From NCBI GenBank assembly GCA_938028835.1, contig CALIMJ010000008.1, forward strand, positions 62,001-126,000: 64,000 nucleotides of DNA. Reading direction: 5' to 3'. The notes beneath the pieces are model-generated. The model was not told the origin of the DNA. It made no database searches and saw only the letters and a list, made by a program, of their open reading frames with translations. Positions within the stretch are counted from its first letter, which is position 1. Every line of letters begins with the position of its first letter. A program made the translations under genes and the position numbers. Positions 1 through 8,654 of this stretch are shown here, piece after piece. Source of the DNA: an uncultured bacterium (GTDB taxonomy: Bacteria; Sysuimicrobiota; Sysuimicrobiia; Sysuimicrobiales; Sysuimicrobiaceae).

Positions 1-492
1 GAACCTGAAGACCCGGAGCTCGCGTCTCAGTTGGGCGGGCTGGCCGTGCGGGTGGACATGCCGGACGAGGACATCGCGCGCACCGTAAGAGCCGCCCTGC
101 GGGCCGTACCCGGGGCGGTAGGGGCGAACAACCACATGGGCTCCAAGGCCACCGCCAACCCGAGGGTGATGAGGGCGGTGCTGCGGGCCCTCCGCGAAGA
201 GGGAATGTTCTTCGTGGACTCGCGCACCACGCCGAAAAGTGCCGCGGAGGTGGTGGCGAAGGAACTGGGGGTACGCGTGGCGCGGCGTGTGGTGTTCCTG
301 GACAACGACCCCTCGCCCGAGGCGGTGCGGACCCAGATCCGCGAGCTGGTGGACTACGCGCGGCGCCACGGCAGCGCGGTGGGAATCGGGCACGCGAACC
401 GGCCCCACACCGCGGAAGTGCTGGCGGAGATGGTGCCGGAGATGGAACGGTCGGGCGTGCGGCTGGTCCGGGTGAGCGAGCTGGCCCGCTAA
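1..492 (+). CDS. Divergent polysaccharide deacetylase family protein (3' part)
   Basis: The reading frame is open from the first base and enters from the left edge, so only the C-terminal 163 residues are present and the true start is outside the window. The visible part matches the divergent polysaccharide deacetylase (YibQ/DUF610-type) family: the NNHMGS segment, the FVDSRT strand and the late GIGHANRPHT segment with its histidines are the family's conserved loops. Members have a NodB-like beta-barrel and are thought to act on envelope polysaccharide, but the substrate is unknown. There is no close partner downstream; the next gene starts about 195 bases later. Confidence 0.8.
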   Translation, partial: EPEDPELASQLGGLAVRVDMPDEDIARTVRAALRAVPGAVGANNHMGSKATANPRVMRAVLRALREEGMFFVDSRTTPKSAAEVVAKELGVRVARRVVFLDNDPSPEAVRTQIRELVDYARRHGSAVGIGHANRPHTAEVLAEMVPEMERSGVRLVRVSELAR

Positions 493-687
493 ACCTCCGG
501 GGTGCGCCGGGCCCCGGCCCGGCCGCGGCACCGGCAGGAGTGGGGCCAAGGTTAGCGAACCCTAGGGTGCTGGGTTGGGGCCTACCAGAATGCAAACATG
601 GGTTCGAAAGGGGGTGAGGTCTGAGGGGAACGATTCTTGACGGTACGCGTGCCTGCACAAAAACTGCCAGCAAGGGGGGCTGATGCG

Positions 688-1950
688 ATGAGGAAGGCCA
701 GAGCCACTTGGGCCGTCCTGGTGGCGGCGCTGGTCGCCGTCACGTCCTGGGCGGTGACCTATGCGGCGCCGGTCCGGATGGGGCCGGTGACGGACGACTG
801 GGGCGTGGTCCGCGTGGCCCGCGGGCAGCCCATCGTGATCGCGTACTGGCTGGTGGTGGCCGGGCCCGACGCCAGCCTGGGGGTGGACAGCCGACGCGGG
901 ATCGAGATCGCCATCGACGACAAGAAGACGGTAGCCGGCCACCCGGTACGGCTCATCGGTGAGGACAGCGGGTGCAACGCGGAGGGCGGCACCACTGCGG
1001 CCACCAAGCTGGCGGCCAACCGACAGATCGTGGCCGCCATCGGCAGCAGCTGCTCCAGCGAGGCGGTCCCCGGGGCACCCATCCTGTGCAAGGCGGGCAT
1101 CGTGACAGTCTCACCGTCCAACACCGCGCCGAAGCTGACGGATCCCAAGCGGGGCCCGGAGTACGCCTGCTACCTGCGCACCGCCCACAACGACCTGGTG
1201 CAGGGGCGGGCCGCCGCGCAGTTCGCCTACCACGTGCTGGGCGTGCGGCGTGCGGCCACCATCCACGACGGCAGCCCGTACGCGGAGGGGCTGGCGAACG
1301 TGTTTGCGGACGTGTTCAAACGGCTGGGCGGCACCATCACCTCGCAGGAGGCGGTGTCCCCCACGGACACGGACATGCGTCCCGTGCTGACGCGGATCGC
1401 CGCGGGCAAGCCGCAGCTCATCTACTACCCCATCTTCATCGCCGCGGGCGGCCACATCACCCGCCAGGCGAAGGAGGTGGCAGGGCTGGAGAACGTCAAG
1501 CTGATGAGCGCGGACGGCACCTTCTCCCCGGACTTCTGGAAGGCCGCAGGGGAGGCGGCCCGGGGGGTGTACAACTCCAGCCCGGACCTGTCCGTGGAGG
1601 CCCTGGGGTCCAAGTACCAGCAGTTCCTGGACAAGCACCAGAAGAAGTACGGCGAAAAGCCCCTGTCAGCCTTCCACGCCCACGCCTACGACGCGGCCAT
1701 GATGATCTTCGCGGCCATCGAGAAGGTGGCGAAGAAGGACGCGCAGGGCAACACCTACATCGGCCGCAAGGCCCTGCGGGACGCGCTGTTCGCCACCCGG
1801 AACTTCCCGGGGATCACCGGCAACCTCACCTGCAACCCCTACGGCGACTGCGCGGACCCCAAGATCGCCGTGTACCAGACCCTCTCGGCGGACCCCGCGA
1901 AGTGGAACCCGGGGGTGGATCCCAAGAAGGTCTGGGCCATGAAGAGGTAG
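688..1950 (+). CDS. livK: Branched-chain amino-acid-type ABC transporter substrate-binding protein
   Basis: A 420-residue periplasmic-binding-protein type 1 (Peripla_BP_6) protein that would capture an amino acid or similar small solute for the downstream permease. An N-terminal hydrophobic stretch (about residues 7-25) followed by an Ala-rich cleavage region acts as a signal peptide; no lipobox is seen. ATG at 688 is chosen because a strong AAGGGGGG ribosome site lies 7 bases upstream; a TTG at 637 would give 17 extra residues before the signal peptide. It is first of the five-gene livKHMGF cluster. A TTGACG hexamer at 637-642 could be a -35 box, but no good -10 follows. The ligand cannot be told from sequence. 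Confidence 0.9.
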   Translation: MRKARATWAVLVAALVAVTSWAVTYAAPVRMGPVTDDWGVVRVARGQPIVIAYWLVVAGPDASLGVDSRRGIEIAIDDKKTVAGHPVRLIGEDSGCNAEGGTTAATKLAANRQIVAAIGSSCSSEAVPGAPILCKAGIVTVSPSNTAPKLTDPKRGPEYACYLRTAHNDLVQGRAAAQFAYHVLGVRRAATIHDGSPYAEGLANVFADVFKRLGGTITSQEAVSPTDTDMRPVLTRIAAGKPQLIYYPIFIAAGGHITRQAKEVAGLENVKLMSADGTFSPDFWKAAGEAARGVYNSSPDLSVEALGSKYQQFLDKHQKKYGEKPLSAFHAHAYDAAMMIFAAIEKVAKKDAQGNTYIGRKALRDALFATRNFPGITGNLTCNPYGDCADPKIAVYQTLSADPAKWNPGVDPKKVWAMKR

Positions 1951-2032
1951 GTGGCAGGGTTGAGAGGGCGGGGTGGAGCCCGCGAGGGCTCGCTCCCCGC
2001 CCCTCGTCTGCTCGGGAGGGAGGTCGAAAAAC

Positions 2033-3109
2033 TTGGCGGCGGGCGTGTTGCGCCGGCCCGTGGCGAGGCGGCTGAGCTTCGTGGACGCCTTCCTGTGGGC
2101 CTTCCGCTTGGCGGTGGTCCTGGTGGTGGTGTGGGGGACGGTGGGAACCCTGCGCCTGGGCCGGTACACGGGCGAGCAGTGGGTGGACTTCGTGGTCTTC
2201 GGCCTCGCGCAGGGAGGGATCTACGCCCTCATCGCGCTGGGCTACACCATGGTGTACGGCATCCTGCGGATGATCAACTTCGCCCACGGGGAGGTGTTCA
2301 TGAGCGGGGCCTACACCGCGTACTTCGTGGCGGCCCCGCTGGCGGCCTCGGGCTTCCTCGACCGGCACCCGATCCTGAGCCTCCTGCTGCTGGTGGGGGT
2401 GGCCGCGGCGGTGTCCACGGGAGTCGCGGTGCTGGTGGAGCGGGTGGCGTACCGACCCCTGCGCCGGGCTCCGCGCCTCGTGCCCCTCATCACCGCCATC
2501 GGCGCGTCCTTCTTCCTCCAGTACGCCTTCCGGGGCCTGTACGGCTCGGGGTTCAAGGCGTACCCGGAGTTCCAGCTGTTCAAGGGCGAGTGGCAGATCC
2601 TGGGGATCGGGGTGCTTCGCACGCAGGCGGTGGTGCTGGCCAGCGCGGCGGTTTTGATGTTTGCCCTCTACCAGTTCGTGATGCGGACCAAGCTGGGCAA
2701 GGCGATGCGGGCGGTGTCGGAGGACAAGGACGCCGCGGCCCTCATGGGGATCGACGTGGACCGCATCATCGTGCTCACCTTCGCCATCGGGGGCGCCGCC
2801 GCGGGGGCCGCGGGGATCCTGTACGCCCTCGTCTTTAAGCAGGTGCACTTCTTCATGGGGTTCGTGCCGGGGATCAAAGCCTTCACCGCCGCGGTGCTGG
2901 GTGGTATCGGGAACATCCCGGGCGCCATGCTGGGCGGCCTGTTCTTGGGGGTGGTGGAATCCGTGGGCCCGGCCCTGTTCCTGGACGGGCTGGGAATCCC
3001 CGCGCCCTACCAGCTCAAGGACGTGATCGCCTTCACCATGCTGGTCATGGTGCTTATCTTCCGGCCGCAGGGGATCCTGGGTGAGCGGCTGGCGGCCAAG
3101 AGGGCGTAG
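2033..3109 (+). CDS. livH: Branched-chain amino-acid ABC transporter permease LivH
   Basis: Inner-membrane permease, about 358 residues, of the LivH family. Hydrophobic helices run through most of the protein; the GYTMVYGILRMINFAHGE segment is the family's signature, and the later EDKDAAALMGI loop contacts the ATPases. A TTG at 2033 is chosen because GGGAGGGAGG (2014-2023) sits at good spacing; a GTG at 2045 is the main alternative. The protein has about 40 residues before the signature region that are longer than usual. It would pair with the LivM-like product downstream to form the pore. Confidence 0.9.
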   Translation: MAAGVLRRPVARRLSFVDAFLWAFRLAVVLVVVWGTVGTLRLGRYTGEQWVDFVVFGLAQGGIYALIALGYTMVYGILRMINFAHGEVFMSGAYTAYFVAAPLAASGFLDRHPILSLLLLVGVAAAVSTGVAVLVERVAYRPLRRAPRLVPLITAIGASFFLQYAFRGLYGSGFKAYPEFQLFKGEWQILGIGVLRTQAVVLASAAVLMFALYQFVMRTKLGKAMRAVSEDKDAAALMGIDVDRIIVLTFAIGGAAAGAAGILYALVFKQVHFFMGFVPGIKAFTAAVLGGIGNIPGAMLGGLFLGVVESVGPALFLDGLGIPAPYQLKDVIAFTMLVMVLIFRPQGILGERLAAKRA

Positions 3110-3111
3110 CC

Positions 3112-4773
3112 GTGTGGCGTGTGGGGCTGGTGTTCGGTGCGGTGGCGTCGTTCGTGAGCCTGGCGGGGTTGGTGGAGGCGCTGCACGGCCGTTGGGTAGT
3201 GGACGGGGTTCTGTCCACAGGCCAGGTGCTCCTGCTGGCGATCCCGATGGCCAGTGGCTGGACGGCGGCCCGGCGTTCTTCGGGGAGCCTTGCGGCCCGG
3301 GTGGGGGCCGGGCTGGTAGCGGGAGCGACGGTCGGGTTGTGCGTGGGCCTGCTGGTGTGGCTGCGATCGCAGGTGGACCTGCGCGGCATGTTCGTGAACG
3401 CCTCGCCGGCCCTGTTCCAATTGCTGTCCGGGGGTAGACCACCCCAAGCGGCCTGGCCGGCTGCCGTGGCCGCGGGCGGAGTGATGGGCTTGGTGGGGGC
3501 GGCGGGCGCGTGCGCACCCGCCCGGGTAACCCGGCCCCTTCTGGTGGGGGCTTCGGCCGCCCTGAGCCTCGCGTTGTTCCAGGAGCTGGTCCTCCTGGTC
3601 CTGCAGCCAGAATCCCTCGCGCCGGTTCGGGACTGGCTGTTCGTGGCAGGCGGGGGCCCCACCGCCCAGGGAATGGCGGCCGTGCTCACGCTTTCTGCGG
3701 CCTTGGCGGCCCTGCGGCACGCGTCCCGGGGTCGGGCGGGGAGGCTCGCCCTTCCCCCGAGGGCCCAGCGGATGGCGTGGAGCGTGGTGGGCGTTCTGCT
3801 GCTGGCGGCCCTCCCGGTAGCCGGAGGCCCGTTCTTGGCGCAGGTGCTGGTGATCGTGGGCCTGTACACCCTCATGGGACTGGGGCTCAACCTGGAAGTA
3901 GGCCTGGCAGGTCTGCTGGACCTGGGGTTCGTGGCGTTTTTCGCCATCGGAGCGTACACCGTGGGGCTCCTGACCTCGGTGGGCGAGCACGGGATCGCCC
4001 ACTGGTCCTTCTGGGCGGCAGTACCTGTGGCGGTGCTGGTCTCCCTGATCGCGGGGGTAATCCTGGGGATCCCGGTCCTGGGGATCCGCGGGGACTACCT
4101 GGCCATCGCTACCCTGGGCTTCGGGGAGATCGTGCGGCTGCTGGTCCTATCGGACGCCCTGAGGCCCTGGTTGGGCGGGTCTCAGGGGGTCCTGGCGATC
4201 CCGAAACCGGTGCTGGCGGGCTTCGAATTTTCCGGGCCGCAGCACCTGTACTACCTGACGGTGGTGGCCTCGGCGGTGGTGGCGTACGTGGCGTGGCGAC
4301 TGCAGGACTCGCGGCTGGGCCGGGCGTGGATGGCCATCCGGGAGGACGAGGACGTGGCGGAGGCGCTCGGGATCAACCTGGTGAGCGTGAAACTCCTGGC
4401 GTACGGCCTGGGCGCGGCCTTTGCGGGCGTGGGAGGGGCCATCTTCGCGGTCATGGTGGGCTCGGTATTCCCCCACAGCTTCCAGCTACTCATCTCCATC
4501 CAGGTCCTGGCCCTGATCATCGTGGGCGGGATGGGCAGCATCCCCGGGGTGATGGTGGGCTCCGCGGTGCTCATCGGGCTGCCGGAGCTCCTGCGGGAGT
4601 TCGGCGAGTTCCGGTTCCTGGTCTACGGGGCTGTCCTGGTGGCCATGATGCTGCTGCGGCCCGAGGGGCTATTGCCCGCGGCCGCTCAGCGGCGGGAGCT
4701 GCGCGCGGTGGAGGAGGAGCCCGTGGAGCTGGCCCGGGCCGCCGTGGGCGCCGCCACGGAGGGGGGCGGCTAG
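3112..4773 (+). CDS. livM: Branched-chain amino-acid ABC transporter permease LivM with long N-terminal membrane extension
   Basis: The C-terminal half, from about residue 240, is a normal LivM permease: GLGLNLEVGLAGLLDLGFVA, the GDYLAIATLGFGEIVRLL helix and the REDEDVAEALGIN coupling loop are typical. Before this lie about 240 residues with some six predicted hydrophobic segments that standard LivM proteins (roughly 300-430 residues) lack, giving 553 residues. The GTG start at 3112 follows the livH stop by two bases, so the two genes are translationally linked. The extension reads as one continuous frame without a stop, so it is part of the gene, but its role is unknown. Confidence 0.85.
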   Translation: MWRVGLVFGAVASFVSLAGLVEALHGRWVVDGVLSTGQVLLLAIPMASGWTAARRSSGSLAARVGAGLVAGATVGLCVGLLVWLRSQVDLRGMFVNASPALFQLLSGGRPPQAAWPAAVAAGGVMGLVGAAGACAPARVTRPLLVGASAALSLALFQELVLLVLQPESLAPVRDWLFVAGGGPTAQGMAAVLTLSAALAALRHASRGRAGRLALPPRAQRMAWSVVGVLLLAALPVAGGPFLAQVLVIVGLYTLMGLGLNLEVGLAGLLDLGFVAFFAIGAYTVGLLTSVGEHGIAHWSFWAAVPVAVLVSLIAGVILGIPVLGIRGDYLAIATLGFGEIVRLLVLSDALRPWLGGSQGVLAIPKPVLAGFEFSGPQHLYYLTVVASAVVAYVAWRLQDSRLGRAWMAIREDEDVAEALGINLVSVKLLAYGLGAAFAGVGGAIFAVMVGSVFPHSFQLLISIQVLALIIVGGMGSIPGVMVGSAVLIGLPELLREFGEFRFLVYGAVLVAMMLLRPEGLLPAAAQRRELRAVEEEPVELARAAVGAATEGGG

Positions 4774-4774
4774 C

Positions 4775-5560
4775 GTGGCCATCCTGGTCACCCGGCGGAT
4801 GACCAAGCGGTTCGGCGGGCTGGTGGCCATCCGGGCCCTGGACCTGGAGGTGGAGGAGCGCGCGATCCACAGCGTCATCGGGCCCAACGGGGCGGGCAAG
4901 ACGACCCTGTTCAACTGCGTCACGGGGTTCTACCGGCCCGACGAGGGGGAGATCTGGTTTGCCGGCCAGCGGGTGGACGGCCTGCGGCCGGACGAGATCG
5001 CGCACCTCGGGATCGCCCGCACCTACCAGAACATCCGCCTGTTCGCCAACATGACGGCTCTGGAAAACGTGCTGGTGGGACTGCACATGCACCTGCGGTC
5101 CACCTGGGTGGGAGCGGTGCTGGCGAGCCCCGCGGTGCGTCGGGAGGAGCGGTGGGCCCACGCGGAGGCCCGACGGCTGCTGGAGTTCGTGGGGCTCGCC
5201 GGCCGCGGGGACCTGCTGGCCCGCAATCTGCCGTACGGGGAGCAGCGGAAGCTGGAGCTGGCGCGGGCGTTGGCCACCCGGCCCAAGCTCCTGCTGCTGG
5301 ACGAGCCCACCGCGGGCATGAACCCCGCGGAGACCGCGGAGATGATCCAGTTCATCCGGCGGTTGCGGGACGAGCTGGGGATCACCATCCTGCTCATCGA
5401 GCACCACATGCGGGTGGTCATGACCATCTCGGACCGGGTGACGGTGCTGGACTACGGGGAGAAGATCTCCGAGGGCACACCCGAGCAGGTCCAGAACGAC
5501 CCGCGGGTCATCGAGGCGTATCTGGGTACCCGGAAGGTCAAGGCGGAGGCCCTGGGGTAG
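4775..5560 (+). CDS. livG: Branched-chain amino-acid ABC transporter ATP-binding protein LivG
   Basis: Cytoplasmic ATPase of 261 residues. Walker A GPNGAGKTT is near residue 40, the LivG-type TYQNIRLF loop follows, then the signature region LPYGEQRKLELARALA, Walker B LLLDEPTAG, and the switch histidine in IEHHMRVV. The long insert between Walker A and the signature, together with the C-terminal EGTPEQVQNDPRVIEAYLG tail, distinguishes LivG from LivF. GTG at 4775 lies one base past the livM stop with GGAGGGGG upstream. It would energise the LivHM pore together with the next gene product. Confidence 0.93.
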   Translation: MAILVTRRMTKRFGGLVAIRALDLEVEERAIHSVIGPNGAGKTTLFNCVTGFYRPDEGEIWFAGQRVDGLRPDEIAHLGIARTYQNIRLFANMTALENVLVGLHMHLRSTWVGAVLASPAVRREERWAHAEARRLLEFVGLAGRGDLLARNLPYGEQRKLELARALATRPKLLLLDEPTAGMNPAETAEMIQFIRRLRDELGITILLIEHHMRVVMTISDRVTVLDYGEKISEGTPEQVQNDPRVIEAYLGTRKVKAEALG

Positions 5561-5566
5561 AAGACC

Positions 5567-6277
<711 letters not shown>

Positions 6278-6380
6278 AGACCGGTCCGTGCGTTCCCCGT
6301 CGTGAAGCGGACGTTACAGGTTTCCGGTTCCATGGGTCCGGCACCGTGTCGATGCACGCCAGGGAAAGGGGGACGGCGCC

Positions 6381-6836
6381 GTGATCCGGAGGATGTTGTT
6401 GGCCCTCTGGGTGTCCGGGTGGGTGATCGCAGGAGTCGCCGCGGGACCCGCGCCGCGGGTGATCCGCGTTTCCCTGACCTCGTTCAAGTTCGAGCCCAGC
6501 GTCATCCAGCTCCGGCAGGGGGAGCGGGTGGTGCTGGAGCTGGTGAACGAGGACGCCCAGCGCCCTCACAACATCGCCTCGGAGCTGTTCAACCAGACGG
6601 AGCTGGTGGTGCGCGGTGAGTTCCGGCAGGGTACCACCGCGGACGGCCGCCGGTTCGTGTTCGTGGACGTGGGGAAGCGGGCGGAGGTAGAGTTCACCGT
6701 TCCCCAGGTCGCCGCGGGGCAGGTCAGCTTCATCTGCAGCGTAGGCCAGCACGCGGCCCAGGGCATGACCGGCGCGTTTGTGGTCCGTCCGGCCCCGGCC
6801 TCCAGGAAGTTCCGGTGGGCAGGTGAGGGGGAGTAA
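6381..6836 (+). CDS. Secreted cupredoxin-domain protein (type-1 copper)
   Basis: A 151-residue exported protein with a hydrophobic signal segment (about residues 4-21). The body is a cupredoxin fold with candidate type-1 copper ligands H63 (RPHN), C119 (SFICS), H124 (GQHA) and M129 (QGMTG), in the classical Cys-x4-His-x4-Met spacing. It is therefore expected to carry electrons or bind copper outside the membrane. GTG at 6381 with GGGGGA upstream is preferred over the ATG at 6393. A soluble electron carrier would fit the respiratory genes at 29-37 kb, but no direct neighbour shows its partner. Confidence 0.8.
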   Translation: MIRRMLLALWVSGWVIAGVAAGPAPRVIRVSLTSFKFEPSVIQLRQGERVVLELVNEDAQRPHNIASELFNQTELVVRGEFRQGTTADGRRFVFVDVGKRAEVEFTVPQVAAGQVSFICSVGQHAAQGMTGAFVVRPAPASRKFRWAGEGE

Positions 6837-6841
6837 GGAAA

Positions 6842-6947
6842 GGGATCCTGCCGCAGGAGGGCGTGGCAACGCCAGCCACAGCTTCGAGCGGACCCTCCCG
6901 GCCACCTTCGTGGGGGCCGTGGTCCGGGTGGTTCTCGGCAGGATCCC
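6842..6947 (+). ncRNA. Candidate structured RNA / leader element
   Basis: The gap between the cupredoxin gene and the next small gene holds a perfect 12-base inverted repeat (6842-6853 with 6936-6947). It encloses further pairings: GTGGC/GCCAC at 6863-6867 with 6875-6879, CGGACC/GGTCCG at 6889-6894 with 6921-6926, and an inner CCAC-CTTC-GTGG hairpin at 6902-6913. This nested arrangement resembles a three-way-junction RNA. It does not match a riboswitch class I can recognise. It could instead be a DNA-level element; strand and function are inference. Confidence 0.35.
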
Positions 6948-6993
6948 CACAACCCCCTCCGTTGGATGTCCACCAGGGGCTGAAGGGCGCGAA

Positions 6994-7069
6994 CCTGTCA
7001 AACACGGGCTAGGGGGGGCCGTGCGGAGCCTGTGACAGGGCTGTGAAGCATCCCCTCCAGGATGGAGGG
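6994..7069 (+). repeat. Additional inverted repeats in the leader of the 7094 gene
   Basis: CCTGTCA at 6994-7000 is complementary to TGACAGG at 7033-7039, and CCCTCC at 7053-7058 pairs with GGAGGG at 7064-7069 around a five-base loop. The last hairpin lies 12 bases before the ribosome site at 7081, so it could affect initiation of the following gene. Confidence 0.4.
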
Positions 7070-7093
7070 CGAGCGCCAACGGGAGGTGTGGAG

Positions 7094-7531
7094 ATGCGCT
7101 GGATCGCGGTCGTCGTCCTCGTGGTGGGCCTGGTGACCGCGGGGTATGCGTACTACCACGAGCAGCAGCCCGCAGGTGGCGGCGAGCCGGCCTGGAAGGT
7201 TCAGGCGCGGACGGCAGCCACGCACGCGGGGTTTGCCGCCGGCGGGGACACCATGAGCTCCGTGGAGCAACACCTCGGGCACGCCCTGAACTGTATCGAG
7301 GGCCCTCGGGGAGCCAACTTCAACCGGGCTTGGGGTCACGTGTGCGAAGGCCAGGGACAGGGCCTCCTCACGGACCTGCGAAACGACCGGTCGGGCATGA
7401 GCTGGTTGTTGGTGGCGGAAGCCGCGGGCGAGCTCGCGGTGAAGGGCATCCGGAGCCGGGATCTCGCCCAGCGGAAGAACGCGGCACGGGGCGTGGCGGA
7501 GCTGATGCGCCTGGTCGCGGAAGGCCGGTAG
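7094..7531 (+). CDS. Small membrane-anchored or secreted protein of unknown function
   Basis: A 145-residue protein starting at ATG 7094, seven bases after GGGAGG. Residues 2-20 form a hydrophobic signal anchor; the rest is hydrophilic and predicted extracytoplasmic. It contains two cysteines about 18 residues apart (ALNC and GHVC), which could form a disulfide, several histidines (ATHAG, EQHLGHA) and a helical C-terminus. I do not recognise the family. It follows the structured leader described above and sits after the cupredoxin, but no functional link is shown. Confidence 0.65.
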   Translation: MRWIAVVVLVVGLVTAGYAYYHEQQPAGGGEPAWKVQARTAATHAGFAAGGDTMSSVEQHLGHALNCIEGPRGANFNRAWGHVCEGQGQGLLTDLRNDRSGMSWLLVAEAAGELAVKGIRSRDLAQRKNAARGVAELMRLVAEGR

Positions 7532-7853
7532 CCCCGCTCTCGCGCATGGAACGGAGTGGCGGCGACACCGGCACCCGGGTGCGTGGGGTGGGCTAGATCC
7601 CCAAAGGTTTGCGGCTCGGGCGCAGCTTGATCAGGAGCGCGCGGACCCGTCTTGCCCTGCGTGGTGGCCCGGCTCCTGGCCCCTGCTGACGTTCTGGCGC
7701 TGGCCGCCCTCATGGGACACTGGCGCTGCGGGGCAGGGCGCTGGAGGTAGGACACGCGGCGGAGGGCACCCCGCGTCTGCGGCGCGCTCGGCACATTCCG
7801 CACCTCGGGTCGAGGCCCTGGAGCGGGTCGTGGCTTCGGAGAACCTTGGGCGC

Positions 7854-7877
7854 AGACGAGCGGATTCGAACCGCCGA
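7854..7877 (-). repeat. Partial direct copy of the tRNA-Ala 3' end
   Basis: Twenty-four bases identical to 8023-8046 (T-arm plus the start of the acceptor 3' strand of tRNA-Ala) recur here, 169 bases away. Nearby a shared TGGCTTCGG also occurs at 7831 and 8002. No matching 5' acceptor strand or anticodon arm accompanies this copy, so it is not a tRNA. Such 3'-end duplications are typical of attachment sites or of tRNA-targeted insertion. Confidence 0.6.
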
Positions 7878-7882
7878 GGCCA

Positions 7883-7941
7883 CCCCGGCAAGTCGGAGGG
7901 ACGTGGTTGTCCGGGGGGGGTTTGGGAGCGACTTGCCGGGG
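7883..7941. repeat. 13-base inverted repeat between the two tRNA-end copies
   Basis: CCCCGGCAAGTCG at 7883-7895 is the exact reverse complement of 7929-7941, with 33 bases between the arms. There is no following T-run, so a terminator role is not supported. Confidence 0.5.
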
Positions 7942-8016
7942 ACCCCGGCCGGAGGTCGGCGGTTTCCTCGTTCAGGGACGCAGACGGGCCTGGGTAGGCG
8001 GTGGCTTCGGGAGAGT

Positions 8017-8092
<76 letters not shown>

Positions 8093-8103
8093 ACGCGTCC
8101 AGG

Positions 8104-8109
8104 ATTGTA
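8104..8109 (-). promoter_or_regulatory. -10 box of the tRNA-Ala promoter
   Basis: On the minus strand, TACAAT lies 12 bases before the tRNA 5' end, a normal -10 position for a tRNA promoter. A convincing -35 hexamer is not seen. Confidence 0.5.
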
Positions 8110-8177
8110 CCACAAGCCGCGCCCGGTGCGGTCCCTCCACGGCGTATCATGGAAGCCGGAAGCGGAGGTGGCTGCAG

Positions 8178-8654
8178 GTGGTGGAACCGGGCGCGCCGGC
8201 GCCGGATTTTGAGCTGGTAGACCACCAGGGCCAGCGGGTGCGGCTGCGGGACTTCCGGGGCCAGCGGGTGGTCCTGTACTTCTACCCCAGGGACGGCACC
8301 CCGGGCTGCACGCGCGAGGCGTGCTCCTTCCGGGACGTGCACGCCAGACTCCAGCGGGCGGGGGCGGTGGTGCTGGGCGTAAGCCCCGACAGCCCCCAGT
8401 CCCACGCGCGGTTCCGCCAGCGCCACAGCCTGCCCTTCCCGTTGCTGTCGGACCCTGAGGGGAGGGTAGCGCAGGCCTACGGGGCATGGGCGGAGAAGAC
8501 CCTGTACGGCCGGAAGCGGTGGGGCGTGGCCCGGACCACTTTCCTGATCGGTCCGGACGGAAGGGTGGAACGTGTGTGGCGGCGCGTGAAGCCGGACGGC
8601 CACGGGGAGGAGGTTCTGGCCGCCCTCGGGCCGGGAACGAGGGGGAAGGCGTGA
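8178..8654 (+). CDS. bcp: Thioredoxin-dependent peroxiredoxin (BCP/PrxQ family)
   Basis: A 158-residue cytoplasmic peroxiredoxin that reduces hydrogen peroxide and organic peroxides. The TPGCTREAC motif gives the peroxidatic C44 and the typical PrxQ resolving C49 five residues later; the upstream FYPRDGTPG loop completes the active site. GTG 8178 has GGAGGT eight bases before it. The stop overlaps the next start (GTGA), so it is co-translated with the PBP1A gene, an unusual pairing. A TATCAT box at 8145-8150 could be its -10. Confidence 0.93.
   Translation: MVEPGAPAPDFELVDHQGQRVRLRDFRGQRVVLYFYPRDGTPGCTREACSFRDVHARLQRAGAVVLGVSPDSPQSHARFRQRHSLPFPLLSDPEGRVAQAYGAWAEKTLYGRKRWGVARTTFLIGPDGRVERVWRRVKPDGHGEEVLAALGPGTRGKA

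Larger units (their letters stand above)
7532..8016. other. Gene-poor stretch before the tRNA
   Basis: No convincing protein gene is seen here. Open frames present are shadows or run into the tRNA. The stretch contains a partial copy of the tRNA-Ala 3' end (7854-7877) and a 13-base inverted repeat (7883-7895 with 7929-7941). A run of eight G residues at 7913-7920 lies between its arms. It may be the scar of an integration or rearrangement. Confidence 0.6.

Noticed and set aside
637-687. TTG at 637 as the livK start
   Set aside because: It would put 17 extra residues before a normal signal peptide; the ATG at 688 has a strong ribosome site.
1826-3517. A 563-residue minus-strand frame opposite livK/livH
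   Set aside because: Low-complexity Pro/Arg/His composition and full overlap with recognised permease genes.
7854-7925. A second complete tRNA gene
   Set aside because: Only the T-arm and part of the acceptor are present; no matching 5' acceptor strand or anticodon arm can be found in the correct distance.
7883-7941. Rho-independent terminator
   Set aside because: The 13-base inverted repeat has a 33-base loop and no T-run.
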